This document shows, in pieces, positions 37,735-47,485 of a DNA stretch of 64,000 nucleotides. Each line of letters begins with the position of its first letter. Position 1 is the first letter of the stretch. A model generated the notes under the pieces. The model saw only the letters and a list, made by a program, of their open reading frames with translations, had not been told where the DNA came from and did no database searches. The stretch covers positions 3,634,001-3,698,000 of the forward strand of contig JAYKKT010000059.1 of NCBI GenBank assembly GCA_036023115.1, read 5' to 3'. The stretch comes from Brasenia schreberi (taxonomy: Eukaryota > Streptophyta > Magnoliopsida > Nymphaeales > Cabombaceae). The translations under genes were made by a program, and so were the position numbers.

Positions 37735-38205
37735 AGGTGGGTAAGCTAGAGGGTGCAACATGAGGACTTCTTAATGACCTCTCTCGACGTGAAGAGTGCC
37801 TTTCTCCTCGCATTAAATGGGTGAGTTAGGGACGACACACATCTAGTTTCAGAATTTCGTCACTGGTGCCGAAAGATAACACCGATTAAAGATCAAAAGA
37901 AACCTTTAAAGAGCATGTTAGTTATCACAATCTTCCTTCTTTATTTGGGCATGGGACCGACTATGCAAGCATGAACCCTCACTATAGATTACATTTTCGC
38001 CCCACATACCAGAAATGCATGCATCATAGCAGGACTTTCAGTTGCCTAATACGGCCTTCCTCCTTTACCAAGGTTGCAAGGGTGAAGCTTAACAAGTGAA
38101 ATTATTTTGCCCTCTTTTTACCTAATATAACCTTACTCCTTTTATCTTAGTTTGGGACCGGCCATGCAAGAGAGATCCCTCACCAAAGGTGAATTTATCT
38201 TGTGC
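37735..38205 (-). repeat. Minus-strand repeats related to RTE 5' leader
   Basis: Two stretches (about 38,040-38,110 and 38,120-38,200) resemble the complement of the first 60-80 bases of the RTE LINEs (CCTAATATAACCTTACTCC, GGGACCGGCCATGCAAG). The part at 37,750-37,780 (GCTAGAGGGTGCAACATGAG) matches the SINE-like element at 63,166-63,410. They look like RTE-mobilised non-autonomous remnants. Confidence 0.5.
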
Positions 38206-38535
38206 TCTTTATACCAAAAATGCATGCATGAGAATGAGACTTTTGCGAGGTTGCTAACCAGGGATTAGAACAGATTGGATACATCTGATCTTATTCCTAC
38301 CCCAACAGTCGGGTACGGGTTTGGGAAATCATATCCAGTTCGTAGAGGGACATCAAACATGACTATGTTCGATTTGGGCTCTCTTTGGAGTTCGACTATC
38401 TGATTCTGAACCCAATTACACTGATTCTACTCATTAGGTTCAGTAATGCTATATCCGGCTCAATTTCCAAACCTTTAACATCGCAGCTTTCCTCAACTAT
38501 AGAAGATGAACATCAATCCCCTGGTTTGGCCTACG

Positions 38536-38537
38536 AA

Positions 38538-38613
<76 letters not shown>

Positions 38614-38643
38614 TTGTATTAGAAAATACTATAACCCATTTTG

Positions 38644-38706
<63 letters not shown>

Positions 38707-38853
38707 GGAGAGCATACTCAATGTGCACACACATTCATGTTTGAAATCACTATATACATATATAGTGAGCATACTCAATGTGCACACACATTCATACTCA
38801 ATGTATATAGTGATTTCAAGCATGAATGTGTGTGCACGTTGAGTATGCTCTCC

Positions 38854-38890
<37 letters not shown>

Positions 38891-38910
38891 ACCAAAATGG
38901 GTTACAGTAA
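38536..38910. repeat. Long fold-back with TA and GA/CT arms
   Basis: The segment from 38,627 (TACTATAACCCATTTTGAT) through a TA run, a GA run and GCATACTCAATGTGCACACA is repeated inverted at about 38,805-38,909, ending ACCAAAATGGGTTACAGTA. The two outer 19-mers match at 17 positions. A partial direct copy of the inner arm (about 38,766-38,800) sits in the loop. There is no coding content. Confidence 0.8.
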
Positions 38911-39282
38911 TTTTTATGTACGTCTGGGTTGTGATCTAGAAATCTCTGAGCCAGGAACATATTTTCTAATACAAGATTCGTGAACGAGAAATACACGTTT
39001 AGGGCTGGTAAAGAAGCTAAACGAACCAAAGAGAGGCTGCTCATGGACTAAAGATTTTGTTCATATTGTTCTCGTTAGCCCATTCTACCCAAGCTCAACA
39101 TGAACAGAACATGAGCTGAGTTAGACAAGCTGAACGCGAACTGATTGTGAAAGTTAAAATGTTCTTTCACGTACAATTTTTAGTAGAAATTTAGTTTCTT
39201 AGATATAAATTAAGTTTAATTTATACATAACATTTCTCATAAAATTGAAAGATTTAGCCATTATTGCCACCCAAGTTTTTGG

Positions 39283-39291
39283 TTAGGGTTT
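39283..39291 (+). promoter_or_regulatory. Telo-box-like motif upstream of eS12
   Basis: TTAGGGTTT (complement AAACCCTAA) lies about 100 bases upstream of the ATG. Telo-boxes and AGGGTTTCTCC-type leaders are typical of plant ribosomal protein genes. This supports a genuine promoter rather than a retrocopy. Confidence 0.5.
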
Positions 39292-39386
39292 CTCCTTTTC
39301 CTCACTGGGGTTGGGGTTTCTCTGTTTCCCACCCGCTCTCCAAGGACACACACACACAGAGGAATCGATATTCTCACGTCGCCAGA

Positions 39387-41314
39387 ATGTCGGTATGTTT
39401 TCGATGTTTCAATTTGGAAGGTTTTGCTCCGTTGCTTCGTATTATCTGGTTTTCTTTTTTCGTTCTCTCCATGTATCTGTTTCTCTCATTTCTTCTGCTT
39501 TGGTTGTGTAGCTTGCTACGTGTTTTTCGGCCGATGTGGAAGCTTGTTATGGTGTTACATTGAATTCTCTCATGTTGTTACTGACGCTAATGTTGTGTTT
39601 CTTATGCTCTTTTTCATATTCGTTTATGAGTTAGTCAGTATGTGATTGATAATTTTAACTCATTGCTGGATGCTTGGTTTGAAAGTTTGATCATTATTTA
39701 GTGGATTGTAATGGCATCCAACTTCTGAGTTTGGTTTCGTGGAAATGTCCAGATTCTTCTTTCTAAACAGAAAGGTTTGCTTTTGACTGACCCATGATCT
39801 GCGTGAAATTGTCCTCATCGTTATACTTGGAAACTTAGTTATATGAATTATGAACTATATCGGTCACGCATAAACACAAAAAGAAACGATTCCCCCCCGG
39901 ATCTGTTCTGACTACTTAAATTGATATTGTTTTTACTTATCTCTTGAAAGAATACTTCATATTTGTGAATTGAATGGCCGTCTCTCAGGTGACCAATTTC
40001 ATCTTCAGTTCCTTATGTGACGTGTGTTTTGTGAGTTTGTTTTTGACTAGTAAAAGAGAGCCGGTGAAATAGACGAAATTGGAGATCTTATCTTGTGATT
40101 TGCATTAGCTTGTGGGCGCTCTTAAGCTATCAAAGTCGGTGCATTGGTTTAATGCTTTAATCTTGTCTCTTTCCCTCTTACTAGCCGTTACATGCAACAA
40201 ATTTTCTCAAAGTATATACTACATAACCAGGGACTCAGGGATAAAGTAGCAACCAACATTTTCACTCTTGTGGCAGTCACGGTGATTGTTCTGCTCAAAT
40301 ATATGATCACAATCAAAATTTGTGTGGATATCCACTTGCCAAATGTTAATTGTGTGAAGTAACTTGAGGTGCCCTCTATTAAGTTATTAAATGAAAACTT
40401 CAAGGTTATGGATTTGATCGGCCTTGTTTGCTGCATATAACGTTAAAGTATTCTTGTAGTTCTTTTGGGAGGGGTTCTTCTTCAATAGGAAGAAGCAATT
40501 AAGCAAGTTTAGAGTTGTTTGTTTCTATTTCTTTGTCGTTTACTTTCCTAGCAATGTTCCACTTCGAGCTTTATCCCTTGGATTTTCTGCTGTCATAGCA
40601 TATATGCTTTAGGAGTCCATCTTGTTTGGTGCATCATATTGCCCTTATCACCTGATTTTTTGTTCAGTCACTTGATAGTTTTTTCCCCTACCTGGTAGTC
40701 ACTGCACTGTTTTCCACTAGCAGCTGACTATTCTTTCTGATGCATCGATCATCAAACTCCAGTACTGATATTATCATGGATCTGACAGGGAAGATGGTGT
40801 CGCTGCTTCTGAGGCTCTGGTTCTAGGGGAGCCAATGGACATCATGACAGCATTGCAGCTTGTTCTGAAGAAATCACTTGCTCATGACGGTCTTGCACGT
40901 GGACTTCATGAGGGAGCTAAAGTGATTGAGAAACACCTAGCGCAGCTCTGTGTTCTGGCTGAGGATTGCAACCAGCCAGACTATGTGAAACTGGTTTGAG
41001 CCCTCTGTGCTGATCATAATGTGGGCTTGATTACTGTTCCCAGTGCAAAAACTCTAGGCGAGTGGGCTGGGGTAAGCAAATAGTTGGACATTTTCTAAGA
41101 TGTTATTTCACAATGGGCATCTTGTCTTCATTGGCCTGTATCTTCAGGCTGAGTATCCTTAACGGCATCAAAATCTGGGTATTTGCACTTCTTGTTCTTC
41201 AACATGTAAATGAGATGAATGCGTTGTTTATCTATCGATTGAGATCATGTTGGAAACTGTTTAGCTCTAGTCATCGTCTGTCTAGTTTGCACTTTATGCA
41301 TCAGCTTCATTTCT

Positions 41315-41347
<33 letters not shown>

Positions 41348-42140
41348 ACACACACTCACATATATGTATATGTATATATAAGGGAATGCTAGCATACTCT
41401 AGGAGTACCTACTTTTGGGTGCTACCATGGCACCTTGTCGGTGCCGTCAAAAGGAAGGTTTTCACCAAAATGTCCTTCAATTTTTTTTCTTGATACTAAA
41501 TTCACCTTCTCTCTCACCAGTGGTAGCACAAACCATGTACTTACCATGACTAAGATGTCCTGAACTGTGTTGGACTTATATTGTGCAGCTTTGCAAAATT
41601 GATTCTGAGGGAAAAGCCAGGAAGGTTGTTGGTTGCTCCTGCATTGTGGTTAAGTATGGTGGAATTAAGAAGTTTGGTTTTGATGGAATGAAGAGCCTAA
41701 TACCTAAAAATTAGTGAATGCCTTGCATGACATTGAATTCAGCATGGTTATTGAATCAATGAACTTTTCTAGTTTAAGTCAATCCATGACTCTTCTTCCC
41801 TTGGGTTAATCTCAGCACTTGGGAACAGCATCTCACTCTTAAGCTTTGTCATGAGGTTATAAGAGATTGTGTATTTTCTGCCGTGAACACTTGTTAGATT
41901 TGTTCCTCAAAGTTATGAGTGACCACACAACTTAAATCATTAGATGGAAATCAGTGTAGTTCTTTGCAGTGAGTCTTAGTGACGTTAATCAACTGCTGTG
42001 CATTTATTGTTTTCATTTCAATAGTTCCATTAGAAATCGTATATCTTTTCAATTGCTCATTTAAGGTACTTCCCTTGCAGGATTATGGTGAGGAGTCTGA
42101 GGGGCTTCATATTGTTCAGGAATACGTGAAATCTCATTGA
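39387..42140 (+). pseudogene. RPS12 (eS12): Ribosomal protein eS12 gene, intron-containing, disrupted
   Basis: The exons correspond to eS12 of the small ribosomal subunit: 39387-39392 (MS), 40789-41071, 41589-41650, 42081-42140. Readable are [55 protein letters not shown], then a TGA at 40,997-40,999 where the family has lysine. It then continues in frame ALCADHN..., [31 protein letters not shown] and YGEESEGLHIVQEYVKSH. With GT-AG splicing, exon 1/exon 2 and exon 3/exon 4 are each out of frame, consistent with one missing G at each junction. Introns and a ribosomal-type leader exclude a processed retrocopy. It is either a decayed duplicate or sequence error. Confidence 0.85.
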
Positions 42141-42378
42141 GTTCTTTGAGGTCCATTGGGGGTTTTCTGTAAGTTATTTATGAAGATCAAGCCATCTTTA
42201 GTTAGTAAGGCAATATGGTGTTTATTTGCAACTGCATTTTGTGAGGATGTATTAGTTCTCCCATCAATTGTTGGCTGTTCTCTCATATATCGGATGAATG
42301 TCTTGGCCCTCTCTTATTTTCTTTTCCTGTTATAGATTTGGCTAGAATAGTCTTGTTTCTGCGAGGAGAGATGACATT

Positions 42379-42379
<1 letters not shown>

Positions 42380-42434
<55 letters not shown>
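42380..42434. repeat. (CT)n microsatellite
   Basis: About 55 bp of uninterrupted CT lies downstream of the eS12 stop codon. Confidence 0.95.
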
Positions 42435-42438
<4 letters not shown>

Positions 42439-43968
42439 CTAAGGAGTGTCAAAAGGTAATGTATCACGGAAGGCTGTGGTATACCATAACAGGCTGATAC
42501 ATCCTTAGATTACGAGATGCCAGTCTGCATTGAATACTAACGGCCATTCATGCGTAAATCATTGTTACAGTAGAAAAAGCTCATCAGATTCACAACCTCT
42601 TATTTGCTTGTTTCTTCAAATCTCACAATTGGACCTAACAATGATAGTATTAGGGGATACTCAAGTCACTATAAACTGCCCACCTATAGAAGCCTCCCAA
42701 CTTCTAAAGTGCATGCAATTAATTGGTAGAATTCTGAAGTAGGAGAGTTCCAGTAGTATTCCGTCATCCTGCTGTACCTCACGGGGCACATATCCTTCAC
42801 CTTCATTGGGATTACATGCTTCTGTATCTTGCCTGTGTCTTTGGATGCGGCTGGGCACAACTGACTTCAGCACCCAGTAACAGTGTAGTACCTATTCATG
42901 TGCGAACGGTGGTGGCGGCCCCACCTGAATTTCACAAAAAGAGTACTTTGCCTCACCGTAGAAAATTTTCTAAGCCCATTATTGGCCAGAAGCCTGGTTG
43001 CTTCCCCTTAGCAAACTTTATGGTCTCTTAAAGGTTCCTATATTTGCAAAGAAAATGTTTTGAGGGAAAAGGAGCAAGGTCTTGTTCTTTTGTATTTGAA
43101 CTAAATGTACTTATCTTCTTAGATGGGGATGCTGCAGTTGGAGCACCATCATTGATGAAGGTTAGGATCTATGTTCAAATGTGTGTCTTCCACTTTCTTC
43201 AACCTTTTCTGGGTACTTAGGATACTGGTACTCATACCAGTACAGTGAGTTAGGGCTTGAACCTTGACCTGATTTGACCCATTTGAGTGAGCCTTTTTAA
43301 GCTATTATTGGTTTTGTAGTTCTTTACATTTCTTCTCTAGTTCTCTTTCCTTGTGAACTTCTAACTTTAATTATATTTTTTATTCTAAAAATCATTTTAT
43401 GTAGATTAACTTTGTCTGAATATTTACATGCACATGATATCTCTTTCTCTAAGAAGTGATGGTGAAAGTGAAGTTAGGAAAATAATGTCTTGTTCTAGGC
43501 CCTTGAGCGAGTAGCGTTGGTTGAAGTAAGTTGGTGAATTCTTCAGTCAAGTGCAAGTGGTTGATTGACAAACTCTTCTGACCCGAATAGGTGAAGGTTT
43601 TTCTGTGATTATGTTAAATGTTCGCTGTGCTATCCGGTTAGAGTCTAATCAAGCTAGAAAAACAGTTTATCTTGTGTATTCAAAATGTCCTTATGAACTT
43701 CTCAGTCAAGTGCGCAAAGGTTTGGAAAACCTCTGTCCCTATCCATTATATCATGGACGCCTCTCATTTCCATTACGCTTTTTCTAAAAATAAATTAAGA
43801 ATGATAGGGTATTCTGCATACCACTCGTCGCATTTGATGGATGATGGTGGATGTCATCAACAAGGTGTTGTTCTTATCACATTAGTGGTCTTATCATGCA
43901 TGTGCCTATACCTATCATTCATAAAAATAAAAGCGAACAGATTTTATCTGATTATTGCAGCGAGGTCA

Positions 43969-44022
43969 AAACGGATCCTTAACTTCGGGAAAGTATGGGA
44001 AAAGCCTAGTTGTTGTTGTTGT
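43969..44022 (+). mobile_element. 54-bp ultra-truncated RTE insertion with 15-bp TSD
   Basis: ATTGCAGCGAGGTCA is present identically at 43,954-43,968 and 44,023-44,037. Between the copies lies AAGTATGGGAAAAGCCTAGTTG followed by TTG repeats, the terminal bases of the RTE family, plus about 20 extra bases at the left. This is a target-primed insertion that aborted almost at once. Confidence 0.88.
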
Positions 44023-45228
44023 ATTGCAGCGAGGTCACGAGTAGTTCTCTCACTTTCTAATTGTCTGAGTTGAGCCGATTGAAGTTCAACCTACCCAAGA
44101 GCGACTTGAAAGGGTTAAAAAAATGAAGCGGGCTCGCCTGTTCTGTTCCTTCGCGTTTTGATTTAGATCTTTGTTTGGCTTATGCCATGCATCCCGATAC
44201 TCTCGCCTTCTTTAGGACACATATTGATGCCCAGATTTCCCAATGTAACAAAATCAAAATCAAAACTGTCTTATATCTAAAACAGTTTGCACGTTTGCTT
44301 CTCTAAAGATGAGAAAATTCGCGGCGAAGAGTGGAGTCCATGGCCTACAATTCTTCCACCCATTGAGCATGTTTATTGGTTGGTTATTGACACTTCTCTG
44401 ATTGATTTGGTTGCCCTTGAAGGTCCACGCTGTTGCAAAAAGACTCTCTGAGTCTCTATCTTGCACGAAAATGGAAACGAGACATGGGAAATGACAAATC
44501 TTTAGGAAATTAGGAAATAATAATATATATTATATTGTAAATTACTTAAGCTGAAAGTGAGAAAACTTAAAAAGGAAATCATATTTGAACATCCAGCTTG
44601 CTTCTAATTAAAATGAAAGAAAGACTTATTACATACCCAAGGGGGCCACCTTTTAACAGGGACAAAAGTTTCGTTTGAGTTGTTTCTTATCCTGCCAAAA
44701 GAACTAACAAATATAAGGTAAAACACAACGAATTTGATTGAAGCAGACTTGATATAGACACATTTCTAGTAAGGAGGGTGACGCGATTGTGTCACGTCTT
44801 TCTTAAAAAAGGAGACGCAGCAGAATTGCGTCTCCCTCAAGTAAAGAGACGTGGATGTGATATGCGATCCCAGTCACCAAAATCGAAAATCTTTCTCAAA
44901 CAATTTAAAAATGATAAGATTTGAAGTAAAACAACAAAAATACAAATGATCTTAATAAAAACCAATCTTCTAAAATCAGAAAAACTCAGAACAATGGGCA
45001 GATCAGTTGTGTCTTCGATTTTTTTTCCTATTCTTGTTGTTTATTGACTCGTTTGATTCCAATTAAGTTCATAACTAACTATTTGATGATGCTTGATTGC
45101 AAATAATCACGTAAAACTTAACAATCAATAAAAATCAGATAAAAATCAATTGCCGGAGGAGAAAAGAAGGGTTGTCAAAATTTGTTATTGTGGAGAGGAG
45201 AGGGAAATGCAGTCAAGAGTATTTTATG

Positions 45229-45350
45229 TATTTATGAAAATTAGGATGTGTGGATAGTAAAAAAAGATGTGTAGATAACAATTTATTTTTGGTATTTATG
45301 AAAATTAGGATGTGTGAATATTAAAAAGGATGTGCATATAACAACCGCAA
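45229..45350. repeat. Near-tandem repeat, unit about 65 bp
   Basis: TATTTATGAAAATTAGGATGTG with following AT-rich sequence occurs at 45,230 and again at 45,293, with scattered differences. Confidence 0.75.
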
Positions 45351-45534
45351 GTTTTTTTCGTTTGAATTGTCAAGACGAGGCTAACCTGACTATACCATTC
45401 GGTGGCTTGTCCTTCCAACAAAAATTGGTTTCTATGACACTCAATTTTACTAATAGATGTGGCATGTGGTTTGATGCCAAAAATTACATGGGACACGAAG
45501 AGCCACTTTAAGGAGCCCAATGAATTGTTCCCAT

Positions 45535-45594
45535 TGAGTCATCTTGACCGGAAACTATTTTTGCGACCTTGCAATGTCCGGTCAAGATGACTCA
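45535..45594. repeat. Perfect 17-bp inverted repeat, 26-bp loop
   Basis: TGAGTCATCTTGACCGG (45,535-45,551) is exactly complementary to CCGGTCAAGATGACTCA (45,578-45,594). Each outer end contains TGAGTCA/TGACTCA, the GCN4/AP-1-type bZIP core. Confidence 0.9.
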
Positions 45595-46402
45595 ACGACG
45601 ATCTCGGAGGTTTGCAACTTCTCCAAAATCCCTGTCCACCACGACCACTAAAATTGTCTCTCTCGCAGGGTTCAATTGAATCAACCTGCTTCCTCAAAGT
45701 ATCCACTGTGATCTCCAGCTGTGTGTCATCTTACGCTCCAGTCCCCTCTGCTCATACTTGTGATAGAGGGTTTGCAGAAGGACCATCTTTGAAGAGCTAG
45801 TTGCCAAGAGTTACCCACAACTGAACTGAACTTGACCCAACTCGACCACCTGACTCTCTGGTTCGGGTTCAGCAACCAATTGGTGTGTAAGGTTCTTTAA
45901 ATTTCTTCCCCCCTCTTATGGTTTGTAATGTTATTTTCTGTATTTTTTGTTATAGTTAGATTGGATCAAGAACAGGTTGAGGTAGACATGGATGGCTCTT
46001 AGTTTGAGTCCTAAACCGTTCGAACCCCAAAAAAACAATTAAAAATTTTGAAAAAAAGCAAAACCAATGATTCCGGTTCCAAAAGGTGGAACCGAAACTG
46101 AATCCGATGGTCCCTGGTTTTGGGTCCTGTTTTGACTGGTGTAGGCTTGTTCTTGGCCTGGTCTAGTTCTGATTGGAACCGTCAAGCTGATTCCAAGTTA
46201 TGGTTGTGCAAAACGAACACAGGAAAAGAAACCAATCAGTTTCAGCTCAACCTGTTTTGACTCGAACCTGAAGTGACCGACCCGTTGACCCCATTTCTAC
46301 TAATTGCTGGAGTTATGGAGTGAAGTCTAAAGCAATCGTTACAATGAAATATACTGTTTCAGTTGGTGATTCAAAGGTCATAAATAAATCATTTTTACAT
46401 TC

Positions 46403-46470
46403 AGGGCGTTAGCTCATCTGGCAGGACCTGCTAACTCCCACCAAACAGGTCGTCAGTTCGATCCCAAAGC
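46403..46470 (+). repeat. tRNA-like SINE head
   Basis: GTTAGCTCATCTGGC (A-box-like) and CAGTTCGATCCC (B-box-like) are spaced about 35 bases apart. The flanks do not form an acceptor stem, so I do not call a tRNA gene. Confidence 0.5.
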
Positions 46471-47033
46471 ATGCATGTGTGTTAGATTCGCCCTCCCTCC
46501 GTAATAAATAAACAAATAAATAATATTTGTATTAGGGCTCTACTGAAATCACGAAAAAAAAAATGATGATCACGTTTTCATTCGTTCATATTGTTCGTTT
46601 CTCCATCAACACGTTCTCTCAAAACCGGGAGCAACATGCAGGATTCGTAAAAACCACTTCTTAAACTGATTTTTTTTAAGATTAACCAAAATAGTTGGTC
46701 GAATTGGGGAATGACTAAAAAGAGAGCGTTATTTGGAAAAAGGGGATTTGTGTCAAAAGGCTTGTTGCGTGTGAGATGCTCATTTTCTCTTCGGTCCAAA
46801 ATTTAGTATGTTATTTATTAGCCTGACGTTTAGCGTTACATACACTCATATATTACTTATTTGTATATGCGCATACTTTTTCATTCTTAAATCCACTTAA
46901 AATCTTAAGATTGGATCAATCTAATAAAAATAAATATTTAAATTAAAAAATAAAAAGTATCATTCTACTTTTTATAATTCATGTTTTTTAAATGTAAATC
47001 TTTCTGTATAAAGCTGACTTCAGTTAGATAATG

Positions 47034-47036
<3 letters not shown>

Positions 47037-47114
<78 letters not shown>
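47037..47114. repeat. (TA)n microsatellite, about 78 bp
   Basis: A pure TA tract about 370 bases upstream of the CAMTA start codon, probably in its promoter region. Confidence 0.95.
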
Positions 47115-47116
<2 letters not shown>

Positions 47117-47485
47117 CGATTTATTTATTGCGCATGCCAAGAGTGAAATGTGAGTTCCGTTTATTCCAAAATTTTATATGTTACGAGTTGTCGTTTGTTT
47201 TTCTTGGAAATCTTCCTTGTTTCTCTCCGCCTACCGACCCTTTTCCGCCGGCTCTCGATGCGCGTCGATCCCTGCGCGCCAAATTCGCGATCTTGGCAAG
47301 AAAATCAAATTCCTGTTCTACTTTTCGCATCCGAGCTTCACCTTTTTGTGTTGGCCTTTTAGACGTTTGGGACCGTTCTTTTTTCTCATTCTTTCATACT
47401 TAGCTTCACCTTTTCTTCTTTTTCTTGGCAGTCTTCAATTCTGCTGTTCTTTGATCAGCTTCGCTTTTCTTGGATCCCCGTGACG

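Larger units (their letters stand above)
36520..39280. other. Intergenic stretch, repeats only
   Basis: No gene is supported. Visible are minus-strand tRNA-like/B-box remnants (about 37,590-37,690), minus-strand pieces matching the RTE 5' leader (about 38,040-38,110 and 38,120-38,200), and a long fold-back at 38,536-38,910. Confidence 0.5.
42435..47120. other. Intergenic region, no supported gene
   Basis: Open frames up to 133 codons (43,672-44,073) have no recognisable domain, and that one overlaps an RTE tail insertion. Other content is a near-tandem repeat (45,229-45,350), a perfect 17-bp hairpin (45,535-45,594), GGTTC-rich repeat (45,990-46,290), a tRNA-like SINE head (46,403-46,470) and a TA microsatellite (about 47,037-47,114). 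Confidence 0.5.

Noticed and set aside
39264..39645. Overlapping 66-99 codon frames at the eS12 5' end
   Set aside because: They lie in the leader and first intron of the eS12 gene. The telo-box-like leader and spliced exon structure account for the sequence.
39387..42140. Processed (retro) pseudogene of eS12
   Set aside because: Three introns with GT-AG boundaries and a ribosomal-type promoter region are present, so it did not arise from mRNA.
43672..44073. 133-codon open frame
   Set aside because: It passes through the 54-bp RTE tail insertion and its target duplications, so it is not an ancestral coding sequence.
45535..45594. miRNA precursor
   Set aside because: The paired arm is only 17 bp, too short for a 21-nt duplex with overhangs, and there is no lower stem.
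47128..47483. Overlapping 70-101 codon frames before the CAMTA start
   Set aside because: The CAMTA exon begins at 47,486 with the family-specific GSEIHGFHT region. The upstream frames are CT-rich leader sequence without homology.
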